DNA of 43,113 nucleotides from Bacteroidota bacterium. GTDB taxonomy: Bacteria; Bacteroidota; Bacteroidia; B-17B0; Aurantibacillaceae. The notes beneath the pieces are model-generated. The model had not been told where the DNA came from. It saw only the letters and a list, made by a program, of their open reading frames with translations, and did not search any database. Each line of letters starts with the position of its first letter. Positions within the stretch are counted from its first letter, which is position 1. The DNA lies in assembly GCA_013816895.1 (NCBI GenBank), contig JACDDR010000024.1, positions 1-43,113 on the forward strand, written 5' to 3'. Of the stretch, positions 35,042 through 43,113 are shown in pieces. Position numbers and translations under genes: made by a program.

Positions 35042-38000
35042 TTACTTTAATAATGTTACGGTTCCTTTGTATGGTTTGCTGTCAGGACTATCGTTCAGGT
35101 TAATGGTATAATAATAGGCGCCTACAGGCAGAGGGCTTCCTTTGTAGCTGCCGTCCCACGCGTTGGAATAGCCGGTGCTTTTAAACAACTGCTCTCCCCA
35201 GCGGTTATATATTTCTATTTCTGCTTTAGGATAAAAAACGTTTATAAAATCAAGTCTCCAGAAATCGTTTTTACCGTCGTTGTTTGGTGAAATAATATTC
35301 GGAATAAGCTGCGCAACTTCCGACACAATGTTTGAGATGCGCACTAAAGCAGTGTATGTATCCGCACATCCGAACTGGTCGGTAATGGTAAGACTTACAG
35401 TGTAGGAACCATTAGCGGTGTAAACAGATGTTGGATTTTGAATGTTGCTGGTAGTGTTGTTACCAAAATTCCATGCCCAGCTAACTGCTGCTTTTGAGGA
35501 GTCAATGAACGAAACATTGGTTTCAAGGGTTTGAATGGTGTTGTTGATGTACAGAAATTTAGCCTGCGGTTTTGGAGTAATATTTACAGATTGTGTGATG
35601 GTAGACACACAGCCATTGGAAGAAGTAACAACATGCGTGATGTTGTACAATCCCTGCGAAGGAAAAATGATGGCGGTGTCTTTTGCAACTGAGAATCCAA
35701 ATCCGCCAAAATCCCAATAGTACCCTGTTGGCGGAATAACTCCGGGCGCAGGAATGGACGACTGATCGGTAAACGAAATCTGCTGGGCCGAACCACTGCA
35801 GGATCTTGAAATAGTCATGCCCGCAACTGGTAGCACATAAACTGTTACCGGGCGTTTAATGGTATCGTAACAGCCAAATGAACTATTAATTACCAGTTGA
35901 GCAGTGTAATTACCCGCCGTTGAATAAGTGTTTACCTGGCTGGCTGCGTTAGTAGCGGTTGCTGTGGCACCATTACCGAACGACCATTGCCAGTTGGTGA
36001 TAGAACCTAAGCCGGAAGTATTAACCGACTGATCCGTGAAATTGGTTGGTTGATTCAAACATACGGTATTGACCGTGAAATTAGCGGTAGGCTTATCCCT
36101 GAAATCAATCCGGATCTGATCGTTAACACCGGTACAAATTCCATTATTGGTGGTACTGAACGTTAAGGTAACATAACCTGTGCTTATCTCGGAAGCGCTC
36201 GCAGCATACGTTGGAGTAAGCGCTGTGTTGGAAGGCGAGAAGCTTCCTGAGCCACCATACCATATACCTGTATTGGTTGCAGTACCCGTAATAATCGCAC
36301 TTAAAGGAACAATCGGATTATTTTTACAACTGTTCAGATCCACCCCAGTACTTACAGTTACAGGTTGGGTAAAGATAACCAATACACTATCAGACACCGC
36401 TTTACATTGACTGGAAGAAGGACTGCTGCTTGTTAATTTTAAACTGATGGTGCCTGTAGTAATATCCGTTAAACTGGGCACATAATTACAAATAAGCGAA
36501 AGATTATTAGGCGTGAAATAACCAGTTCCTGTGGTAGACCAAAAACCGGAAGAAGTGGTGGTTCCAGTTACTGAACCATTTAAAAAGATACTGGAATTAT
36601 TGGCGCATCTTACAATTGGGTTAATAGTACTGGCTCTAACGGCTGGCGCCTTGTTCACAATAATCTTCATCGTGTCCGATACAGCGTTACATCCGGCGTT
36701 GTTTATACTGGTGAGCACAATTTTTATACTCGCCATTGAAGTATCCGTGTTTGAGAGATTATATACAGAAGTAAAACTGTTTACACTTGGAGCAAATGTA
36801 CCATTACCCGGTGCCATAACACTCCACACACCCTGCGTGGTGGGACCAATTACATTTCCGCTCAACTGAACCGTTGGATTATTGGAACAGGTTACGATAT
36901 CGAAACCGGCGTTTACAATAGGCGCCTGCTTTACAGTAAGTTTGAACGTGTCAGATTTATTAGGACAATTACCTGTTGAAGTAAGAATAAATTTCACCGG
37001 CTTAATATTTGTATCCACCGCGTTTGGCGTGTAAACATTATTAATGATCTGCGTGTTAGGACCGGATAAAGTACCGAATCCGTTGTAGCTAAATACCCCG
37101 GCGTTAGGCCCTCCTCCTATTTGTCCGTTTAAAGTAAAGGTATTGTTTGAACAGATCGTTGCAGTTGGAACAACGTTGGCATAAACAAAGGCACTGGCTC
37201 CAAACTCAGAACCATAGGCGTAAGCGCTTCCCCCAAGGAAACCGCCGTTATGAATGCCTAAACCAAAAAGATCCTGGCTGTTCTTTAAAACATTGTATGA
37301 ACCAACGGGAATAGTGCTGGTAGGGAAAAATAATTTAGCGGCAACCAGGTTTCCGGAAGTTCCGGGAACAGTTGTGAAACTTGCGGCGGAAACAGGAATG
37401 TTAGATCCGTTCGAAGATAAGGTAAATGTATTTTGGTAACCACTTCTTGTAACCACGTTTAAGTTCAGTGAATCATTGCTCAACCTTACAAAAGCTGTGG
37501 TGTAAGAACCTGCGCAATATGCCGGAGCCACCTGTGCGGCGCTTAATTTACAACCATAACCGCTTGCGTGAATTACATACACCGGTTTGTCGGATTTAAT
37601 ATAAGTAATAGGACTGGTTAGGGAGACAGAATATGTTTCACCGAAATTAATAAGCCAGTTAATGGTGGTGGTTGAATTGGTGATGGCTAAACTGGTGGAG
37701 TTAACCGTAGCAAGAATGTAGGCAATGTCGGTTGTTCCCGTAGGGCTTCTGAGGATCACATGATCTTTACCGATCTGATCGCTTGCGGTAATCTGATCGG
37801 CGTAATTGGAATTACATCCTGCATTTTGAACGATACCGCTTACGGTAACCGCAACAGGCTTATCCGCCGAAATTATTGATCCTCCCAGTTCACTTGGGTT
37901 TACTGTGTTTAAGTCCCGAACCGAAAATGTTTCTCCCTGTAAAAGACTTTTTGAAAACGTTACATTTTTTGCGCGGCCCACACAAGCTGCACGGGGGGTA

Positions 38001-38515
38001 ATTAAAATAACAGTAGTCCCTGAACCAGTGGCAACAATATCAAAGCCCACGCCTGAATCGGTAAAAGTGGTGGAGGTGGTTAAAGAGTTAGGGATCGGGG
38101 TGTAAAAATCGGTTCCTACTGAGCGCTGCCCCTTAAGGCTGATCATTTCCTTGCTGAATCCCGCGCCTATGGTGTAATATACTGAAACCTTTGCATTGGA
38201 GCTGATGTAAATACCTTTCTGACTTACGGCATTTACCGGCCCGCCTTCTACTGCTGTGATGGAAGGCGTAAGGTTGAGTACTCCGTTTGCTGCGGCACCA
38301 ATGGTAAGCGTTGCGTTAACTCCTGCTGGATTAGCAGGCTGGCGCACGTAAACTGTTGCGGCCTGGCTGTAGGTTTGTATGTGGAGGTTGATGGGATTAT
38401 CTCCAAGGGTTGCTGAAATATCCGGAGCCACGAACCAAAAACTGGTATCAATCTGGGCTTTAACGGTAACTAGCGAAAAAGTTATAAGTAAAAGGGCAAG
38501 TATATGTTTTTTCAT
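35042..38515 (-). CDS. T9SS type B cargo: giant multidomain adhesin (cassette B)
   Basis: A 1157-residue surface protein with signal MKKHILALLLITFSLVTVKA. Residues 22-448 are the IgGFc-binding-like region, DTSFWFVAPDISATLGDNP to FGLGIHNGGFLGGSAYAYG. Four Cys-paired repeats of about 90 residues follow (about 451-810), then three PKD-like domains with WQWSFGNG, YYWDFGGFG and WAWNFGNN. The type B sorting domain is residues 1072-1157 (PNIISPNNDGKNDFWRLDF to GTVTLLK). This sorting domain differs from the LFVKGGPF version of cassettes A and C. The start has AGGAGG 11 bases upstream (complement of 38527-38532), unusual in this phylum. A promoter-like site is upstream, so this gene probably opens a five-gene transcript. 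Confidence 0.9.
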   Translation of the reverse strand: MKKHILALLLITFSLVTVKAQIDTSFWFVAPDISATLGDNPINLHIQTYSQAATVYVRQPANPAGVNATLTIGAAANGVLNLTPSITAVEGGPVNAVSQKGIYISSNAKVSVYYTIGAGFSKEMISLKGQRSVGTDFYTPIPNSLTTSTTFTDSGVGFDIVATGSGTTVILITPRAACVGRAKNVTFSKSLLQGETFSVRDLNTVNPSELGGSIISADKPVAVTVSGIVQNAGCNSNYADQITASDQIGKDHVILRSPTGTTDIAYILATVNSTSLAITNSTTTINWLINFGETYSVSLTSPITYIKSDKPVYVIHASGYGCKLSAAQVAPAYCAGSYTTAFVRLSNDSLNLNVVTRSGYQNTFTLSSNGSNIPVSAASFTTVPGTSGNLVAAKLFFPTSTIPVGSYNVLKNSQDLFGLGIHNGGFLGGSAYAYGSEFGASAFVYANVVPTATICSNNTFTLNGQIGGGPNAGVFSYNGFGTLSGPNTQIINNVYTPNAVDTNIKPVKFILTSTGNCPNKSDTFKLTVKQAPIVNAGFDIVTCSNNPTVQLSGNVIGPTTQGVWSVMAPGNGTFAPSVNSFTSVYNLSNTDTSMASIKIVLTSINNAGCNAVSDTMKIIVNKAPAVRASTINPIVRCANNSSIFLNGSVTGTTTSSGFWSTTGTGYFTPNNLSLICNYVPSLTDITTGTISLKLTSSSPSSSQCKAVSDSVLVIFTQPVTVSTGVDLNSCKNNPIVPLSAIITGTATNTGIWYGGSGSFSPSNTALTPTYAASASEISTGYVTLTFSTTNNGICTGVNDQIRIDFRDKPTANFTVNTVCLNQPTNFTDQSVNTSGLGSITNWQWSFGNGATATATNAASQVNTYSTAGNYTAQLVINSSFGCYDTIKRPVTVYVLPVAGMTISRSCSGSAQQISFTDQSSIPAPGVIPPTGYYWDFGGFGFSVAKDTAIIFPSQGLYNITHVVTSSNGCVSTITQSVNITPKPQAKFLYINNTIQTLETNVSFIDSSKAAVSWAWNFGNNTTSNIQNPTSVYTANGSYTVSLTITDQFGCADTYTALVRISNIVSEVAQLIPNIISPNNDGKNDFWRLDFINVFYPKAEIEIYNRWGEQLFKSTGYSNAWDGSYKGSPLPVGAYYYTINLNDSPDSKPYKGTVTLLK

Positions 38516-38551
38516 ACGTATATCAACCTCCTGTTATAGGAAGGTAATCCA

Positions 38552-38582
38552 CGAAAATATAAAAAAAAAACGAAAGCCCCAA
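38552..38582 (-). promoter_or_regulatory. Possible promoter of the cassette B-C transcript
   Basis: In the 130-base gap after the cassette A OmpA gene, TTG (complement of 38580-38582), a 20-base spacer and TATTTTCG (complement of 38552-38559) match the Bacteroidota consensus except for one base (TTTG to TTCG). The transcript would start about 30 bases upstream of the ATG. The T10 run in the spacer (complement of 38561-38570), with a weak stem before it (AGCTC / GGGCT, complement of 38577-38594), might instead end the cassette A transcript. Confidence 0.4.
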
Positions 38583-38645
38583 AGGATTGAGCTAAATATC
38601 AGGCAGAGTTATAGTTCGCAGAAACCTTAAACAGGCGCTTTTAGA

Positions 38646-40772
38646 CTAATTACCCTTGTTAATGATTTTAATTTCAGATTCGCCTACAATTCGTAAAGCA
38701 GTTCTCCTGTTTTTCTGATGTGCTGCTTCCCATTCCGGACTTTTCTTTTTCATTTTGTTAATTTCCTCATCTTTAATAAGCGGATTGGTTTCTCCATTAC
38801 CTTTCGATTTTAATCGCACAACATCTATTCCTTTCGACACAAGATAATCAACACAGGATTGAGCGCGCGCCTGCGACAGTTTAAGGTTATAGGCATCATT
38901 ACCCCTGCTGTCGGTATTCGCTTCAAGATCTACTGAAAGGTTATCATTTAGCTTTAAGAGGTCAACGATTTTATCAAGACTTTCCATTGATACTGGCCTG
39001 AGTACAGCACTGTTAAAGTCATACTCAATACCGGAGATTTCAATTTCACCTTCCGGTATCTTGCTCAGGAAAAAATCCTGTTCAAAATGCGTAGTGGTAG
39101 TCTTGTCTTTAGTAGTATGACTGGCAGCATCTCCAAGGAATTTATTTTTCTGAGCTTTTAAAAAATAATCTGAATTTGCCTTTAACTCCTGGGAATAAAA
39201 ACCTTTTTCATCTGTAATCACATAATAAATATCGTCATCGTCATGCACGTTCCTCACTGTTACCATTGCAAGCGGCATAGGCTCATTGGTAGTTCCATCG
39301 AACACGATCCCGCTCACATCAAATGTTATAGGCTTGCTGCTGAACTCGTATAATTTATAACAATTGCCGCCCGGACAATCAGCCCTGTCGCTTGTAAGAA
39401 AACCTCTCAGCCCTGCTTTTTCCATTATAAAATAAGAATCATCTCTGCTTGAGTTAAGCGGAGCATTAAGGTTTGCAGGAATTCCAAAAACGTTATCAAT
39501 AGCGTTGTATTCCGAACGATAAATATCCAATCCACCAAGCCCGGTAGAACCGTTAGAACTATAATAAAACATTCCTGAAGGTCCGTGAAGGAAAGGTGTT
39601 ACTTCATCACCCGCAGTGTTAAGCGGAGATCCGAGATTTTTGGCTTCGCCCGGCATACCGCTCTCCGTTAGGTCGCACATCCAAAGGTCCATCCCCCCTT
39701 TGCCACCGGGTCTGTTAGAAGAAAATATCAATTTCTTACCATCAGGAGTAACAAAAGGATGCATGGATTTGTATCCTTTTACGTTAACGGCTCCATCCAA
39801 TTTTTGTGGCTGAAAGAATTTCTCAGCCTGGTTATTGGCTTTGTAAATAGCAGCTTCATTAGGATTTTCATCGCTCCACCGCGTAAAGAAAACTGCCTTA
39901 TCATTAATAAAGGCTGCGCCTTCGTGAACAGAAGTATTTATAGGAGCTCCGATATTAATAGCGGGAGTCCAGTTGCCATCCACTAGTTCAGAGGAATAAA
40001 GGTCGCATAAATATTCAGGGTCTTCCTTTTTTGGATTTAAAACGGTGTTGCCTTTGCGTGCACTTGTAAACAAAATTTTTGGAGAATCTTTATAATATGC
40101 TGCAGCAAAACTTGAGTTCCCTTTATTAAACACGGTGGTATCATACATAATAACCTGCATGGTTTTGATCACCTGGGTGCTATCGAGGGCAAGATAACAA
40201 CCCGCCTCTTTTTTTTGTGCAAGTTTTGAGAGAGAATCATTGGCCGGACCTGAATTCACATATTTATCAAGTTCTGCAAGAGCTTCTTTGTAATTTTTTC
40301 CGCTCATTAATGCTTGTCCATAATAATAAGGCGCGTCTTCAATATTTTTATCGGCGCATTGTTTATAGGTTGCTATAGCGTTTGAATAATCAGCATTTAA
40401 AAAATACGAGTGCCCTAACTGCATTAAGACATAATTCTGTGGAGCCTTTTGTTTTAGGGTTTCCTTTTTTTTGCCTTTTGTTTTTTCTTTGTTATCAGTT
40501 GTTGCTGTTTTAACTGAATCTTTAGAATTTTTTAGAGAGTCTTTTTTAAACTTCATGTTCACGGTTTTTACTTCGTAAGGTAAAACCGCTGCAGTTTTCA
40601 GCACCGTTGTATCATCCAGCACCTTAAGGTACCAGGCTATGGCTGTAGAATAATCCTTTTTTTTAAAGCAGATATCACCTTCTTCAATCCATTGTTTTTT
40701 TGACTGGGAAAAAGAATTAAAAGAACAAAAAGCTATTACTAATAAAATTATTTTTGAGGGGAGTAGTTTCAT
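38646..40772 (-). CDS. OmpA/PD40/TPR protein, PorE-like (cassette A)
   Basis: A 708-residue exported protein, signal MKLLPSKIILLVIAFCSFNSFS. The domain order is the same as in the cassette C paralogue: TPR-like helices (about 24-195), PD40-type propeller (about 210-470, with FTSARKGN, FSSNRPGGKGGMDLW and YSSNGSTGLGGLDIY), carboxypeptidase-regulatory-like domain (about 485-570), and OmpA domain (about 580-708) with ANTDSRGNDAYNLKLSQARA. The first domain holds a Lys-rich loop (KEKTKGKKKETLKQK, near residue 95). It starts 2 bases downstream of the cassette A PorP gene. A role as a peptidoglycan anchor for secretion, as for PorE, is inferred from domain order. Confidence 0.88.
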   Translation of the reverse strand: MKLLPSKIILLVIAFCSFNSFSQSKKQWIEEGDICFKKKDYSTAIAWYLKVLDDTTVLKTAAVLPYEVKTVNMKFKKDSLKNSKDSVKTATTDNKEKTKGKKKETLKQKAPQNYVLMQLGHSYFLNADYSNAIATYKQCADKNIEDAPYYYGQALMSGKNYKEALAELDKYVNSGPANDSLSKLAQKKEAGCYLALDSTQVIKTMQVIMYDTTVFNKGNSSFAAAYYKDSPKILFTSARKGNTVLNPKKEDPEYLCDLYSSELVDGNWTPAINIGAPINTSVHEGAAFINDKAVFFTRWSDENPNEAAIYKANNQAEKFFQPQKLDGAVNVKGYKSMHPFVTPDGKKLIFSSNRPGGKGGMDLWMCDLTESGMPGEAKNLGSPLNTAGDEVTPFLHGPSGMFYYSSNGSTGLGGLDIYRSEYNAIDNVFGIPANLNAPLNSSRDDSYFIMEKAGLRGFLTSDRADCPGGNCYKLYEFSSKPITFDVSGIVFDGTTNEPMPLAMVTVRNVHDDDDIYYVITDEKGFYSQELKANSDYFLKAQKNKFLGDAASHTTKDKTTTTHFEQDFFLSKIPEGEIEISGIEYDFNSAVLRPVSMESLDKIVDLLKLNDNLSVDLEANTDSRGNDAYNLKLSQARAQSCVDYLVSKGIDVVRLKSKGNGETNPLIKDEEINKMKKKSPEWEAAHQKNRRTALRIVGESEIKIINKGN

Positions 40773-40774
40773 AC

Positions 40775-41767
40775 TTATATACGCGGACAGTGTTTTATTT
40801 TTTTCATTTTATCCTTACCCATCAGGTAAGTAAAGGCAATTTCATAGGCGCCGCGGGTTTTGGTAGCCGTCTTTAAAGTAGAGGTATTAAAATCATATCC
40901 TAAACGTAAAGTATAATCTAATTTCTTAATGCCGAGGCTCACAATACTTGCGTCTTTGGTTCTGAATACAAAACCACCTAACAGATATAACTGCCCTGCC
41001 TGCAAATAATAGCCGGCATCAACGGCATAAGTTTGCTCAAGCGCTTTGCCCTGTTTCATGACTAAGATTTTCGGCAACACATACAACCCTTCGGTAATGT
41101 TAATACGAACACCTGTGTGGATAGTTATACGAACAGGTAAATGATTATTCTGATCAAAGAATGTTTCTTTTGGTTGCGTTAGATTGAATCCTGAAACTCC
41201 TAAAAAAGGATTTAATAAAGCCTGCTGTTTTGAATAATAATAAAGAAATCCGGCATTCAGTTGAGGCAATATTTGCGAAACACGGTTAATATTTTCTTCA
41301 TTGTTAATACCCTGACTAAACGAACCGCCATCCTGACTTGTGTACTGGCTGTCAAATGTGTACTTGTCTTCCCGGATCGATTTTTGGGTAAAACCAGCCT
41401 GCAAACCAAAGGATAAACTATGATATTTTTGCTTGTCAACAGGAACTGCATAAGCAGTAGAAAATAAAGTTTGAAAAGCGTTATAGTTTCCAATTCCGGC
41501 ACGCATATTTATAATTTGCATGCCATAGCCCCATTTACCTTTAGCCATATCCCCGCTTATCAAAGCGGTTGTAAATGGTTTAAACGCAACGGAGCTCCAC
41601 TGGTTACGGTATTGCGCATGTACTCTTAATTTCGCGTCAATCAATCCGGTCATAGCAGGATTTAAGAACATTGGCGCAGCATCGTAAAGGGATAAGTGAA
41701 AATCCTGCGACTTCACCGAATTTCCTAACCCCAGGATGCTTATTAGTAATAAATATATTTTCTTCAT
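40775..41767 (-). CDS. PorP/SprF family protein (cassette A)
   Basis: A 330-residue outer-membrane barrel protein of the PorP/SprF family, signal peptide ending GLGNSVKS. QDFHLSLYDAAPMFLNPAMT, HAQYRNQWSSVAFKPF and MRAGIGNYNAFQ are almost identical to the cassette C copy, and the last residues (KIKHCPRI) parallel that copy's EIKNCPRL. It begins 5 bases after the partial cassette A adhesin and ends 2 bases before the OmpA/PD40 gene. Its likely job is to help export and retain that adhesin. Confidence 0.92.
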   Translation of the reverse strand: MKKIYLLLISILGLGNSVKSQDFHLSLYDAAPMFLNPAMTGLIDAKLRVHAQYRNQWSSVAFKPFTTALISGDMAKGKWGYGMQIINMRAGIGNYNAFQTLFSTAYAVPVDKQKYHSLSFGLQAGFTQKSIREDKYTFDSQYTSQDGGSFSQGINNEENINRVSQILPQLNAGFLYYYSKQQALLNPFLGVSGFNLTQPKETFFDQNNHLPVRITIHTGVRINITEGLYVLPKILVMKQGKALEQTYAVDAGYYLQAGQLYLLGGFVFRTKDASIVSLGIKKLDYTLRLGYDFNTSTLKTATKTRGAYEIAFTYLMGKDKMKKIKHCPRI

Positions 41768-41772
41768 TAAAT

Positions 41773-43113
41773 TTATTTTAAAATTGTTATGTCACCAGTC
41801 TTACGCACAGACTTACCATTGTACAGCTCCACGTCCAGTATCCATACATACACACCAAGAGGTGCCGGCTGGTCTTTGTATTTTCCATCCCAGCCCTTTG
41901 CCTGGTCATCGCTTGTAAAGAGAATCTCGCCCCAGTTATTATAAACCCTGAACGACATTTTTACAAAAGGTCCGCCCTTTACAAACAGCGTATCATTGTG
42001 CCCGTCGTTATTAGGCGTGAAAGCGCTTGGTAACATTGGTAACAAGGTCACATAAATATCTTTTATAATCGTATCGGCACAGCCATTGTTGTCTTTAATT
42101 GCAAGCCTTACAGGATAAATTCCTTTATCACTATAAACGTTGGAAGGATTCTGAACAGTTGACGTATTCGTATTTCCAAAATTCCACGACCACGAACTAA
42201 TAGGTGGCGGCGTGCTTAAATCAGTGAACGACACATTATCGTAAGCAAGTATGTAAGTAGAGGACATGCTGAAATCTGCTTTTGGCCTTGGGTTTACCGT
42301 TACTGTTTTGGAAGCATAGTTTGAACATCCTTTAGAAGAGGTAACTGTAAAGTTTACGGGGAATATTCCGGTTGTGGTGTAAAGGTTTAAAGGGTTCTGT
42401 ACATTGCCTGTGTTTCCATTCCCAAAGTTCCAGTTCCATGAAACAAGGGAGTCAGGACTGGTACTTGAACCATCATAAAAGAATGATTGATTGCCGATAC
42501 ACACGCTGCTGAATGTAAAATCTGCCAGGGGCGTATTATATACTGTTACCTGTTTTTTTATGGTATCCTTGCATCCGTTATTTAATGTTACAATGTGCGT
42601 AACCGTGTACACATTGCTGGCTGCATAAGTGTAAGTTGGGTTAGTAGCGGCGGAAGTTCCGCTGCCATCACCAAAGTTCCAGCTCAGATTAATGATAGAA
42701 GGTGACGGTGCCGAGAGATCAGTAAACACAACCGATTGCGTGGCACAGGCATTGGTATTGCTGAAGTTTGCTTTTGGCGACTGAATAAAAGTTACGAGCA
42801 GCGAGTCTTTGCGCGATACACAACCCTTGTTATTCGTTGTTTCCAGCGTCAGAAAGATCGATCCCGCGGTTGTATCAGAAGTGCTTGGAACATAATAACC
42901 ATTCAATGCGGCAATATTCGGGGTAAAAGAACCGGTGCCCGTTGAGGTCCATGTACCTGTATTTGTTACACCGGTAATAGTACCGCTTAAAGCCACAAAG
43001 GCGTTTTTACAAACGTTAAGATTTGATCCAACATCAATGAAAGGAGCACGGAGCACAACATACGTGATAGTGTCATTAACAGAAGGACAACCTCCTCCCA
43101 TGGAGGTTAATAC
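41773..43113 (-). CDS. T9SS type B cargo adhesin, N-terminal part outside the window (cassette A)
   Basis: The frame is open to the right edge (four codons before the Met at 43099-43101), so the gene continues beyond the window and about 446 C-terminal codons are visible. In order there are the end of one Cys-paired repeat, one full repeat (CKNAFVALSGTITGVTNTGT to NNKGCVSRKDSLL), three PKD domains (WNFGDGSG, WNFGNGNT, WNFGNTNT) and the type B sorting domain, PSAFTPNNDGHNDTLFVKGG to TGDITILK. The sorting domain is close to that of the cassette C protein. By analogy the missing part should hold more repeats and an IgGFc-binding-like region, but this cannot be seen. Confidence 0.88.
   Translation of the reverse strand, partial: VLTSMGGGCPSVNDTITYVVLRAPFIDVGSNLNVCKNAFVALSGTITGVTNTGTWTSTGTGSFTPNIAALNGYYVPSTSDTTAGSIFLTLETTNNKGCVSRKDSLLVTFIQSPKANFSNTNACATQSVVFTDLSAPSPSIINLSWNFGDGSGTSAATNPTYTYAASNVYTVTHIVTLNNGCKDTIKKQVTVYNTPLADFTFSSVCIGNQSFFYDGSSTSPDSLVSWNWNFGNGNTGNVQNPLNLYTTTGIFPVNFTVTSSKGCSNYASKTVTVNPRPKADFSMSSTYILAYDNVSFTDLSTPPPISSWSWNFGNTNTSTVQNPSNVYSDKGIYPVRLAIKDNNGCADTIIKDIYVTLLPMLPSAFTPNNDGHNDTLFVKGGPFVKMSFRVYNNWGEILFTSDDQAKGWDGKYKDQPAPLGVYVWILDVELYNGKSVRKTGDITILK

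Noticed and set aside
38516..38645. A strong terminator after the cassette A OmpA gene
   Set aside because: Only a 5-bp stem with a wobble pair stands before the T tract, so I mention it only as an alternative reading of the promoter-like site.

Overview
The window is chromosomal DNA of a Bacteroidota bacterium, probably class Bacteroidia in the broad Flavobacteriales/Sphingobacteriales-like group. The evidence is type IX secretion (T9SS) sorting domains of both types A and B, PorP/SprF-family proteins, a GLPGLI-family protein, a fused alpha/beta 2-oxoacid dehydrogenase E1, an S16 with a long tail, and promoters of the TTG-N19-21-TAnnTTTG type. No tRNA, rRNA, insertion sequence, phage gene or CRISPR array was recognised.

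Left part (1-18.6 kb): mostly housekeeping and envelope genes. In order these are: the 3' part of an acyl-CoA (propionyl-CoA type) carboxylase beta subunit; a small membrane protein; a 580-bp gene-free stretch of palindromic repeats; xerD; a small secreted protein; aroQ; a YciO-type protein; an outer-membrane barrel protein overlapping a GLPGLI protein; threonine aldolase with the E1 fusion; a serine hydrolase; an LpxR-like lipid A deacylase with a membrane-anchored spermidine-synthase-like protein; a TauE/SafE transporter with a GlcNAc-type kinase; and rpsP.

Middle part (18.7-27.1 kb): a two-domain universal stress protein, an OmpA protein, a Cys-rich lipoprotein with an alpha/beta hydrolase lipoprotein, a T9SS type A cargo protein, two small envelope proteins that share a motif, an SRPBCC protein, a DUF4139 protein and an acylphosphatase.

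Right part (27.1-43.1 kb): a surface-adhesin locus read entirely on the minus strand. It has three large multidomain T9SS type B cargo proteins, the first cut by the window edge. Each is followed within a few bases by its own PorP/SprF-like protein, and two of the three pairs are followed by an OmpA/PD40/TPR protein resembling PorE-type anchors. The two cassettes that carry the OmpA protein look like an old duplication. Their sorting domains resemble each other, and so do their PorP proteins, while the middle pair differs in both. This co-variation is the most interesting signal in the window.

Several intergenic gaps hold degenerate palindromic repeats of at least three families.
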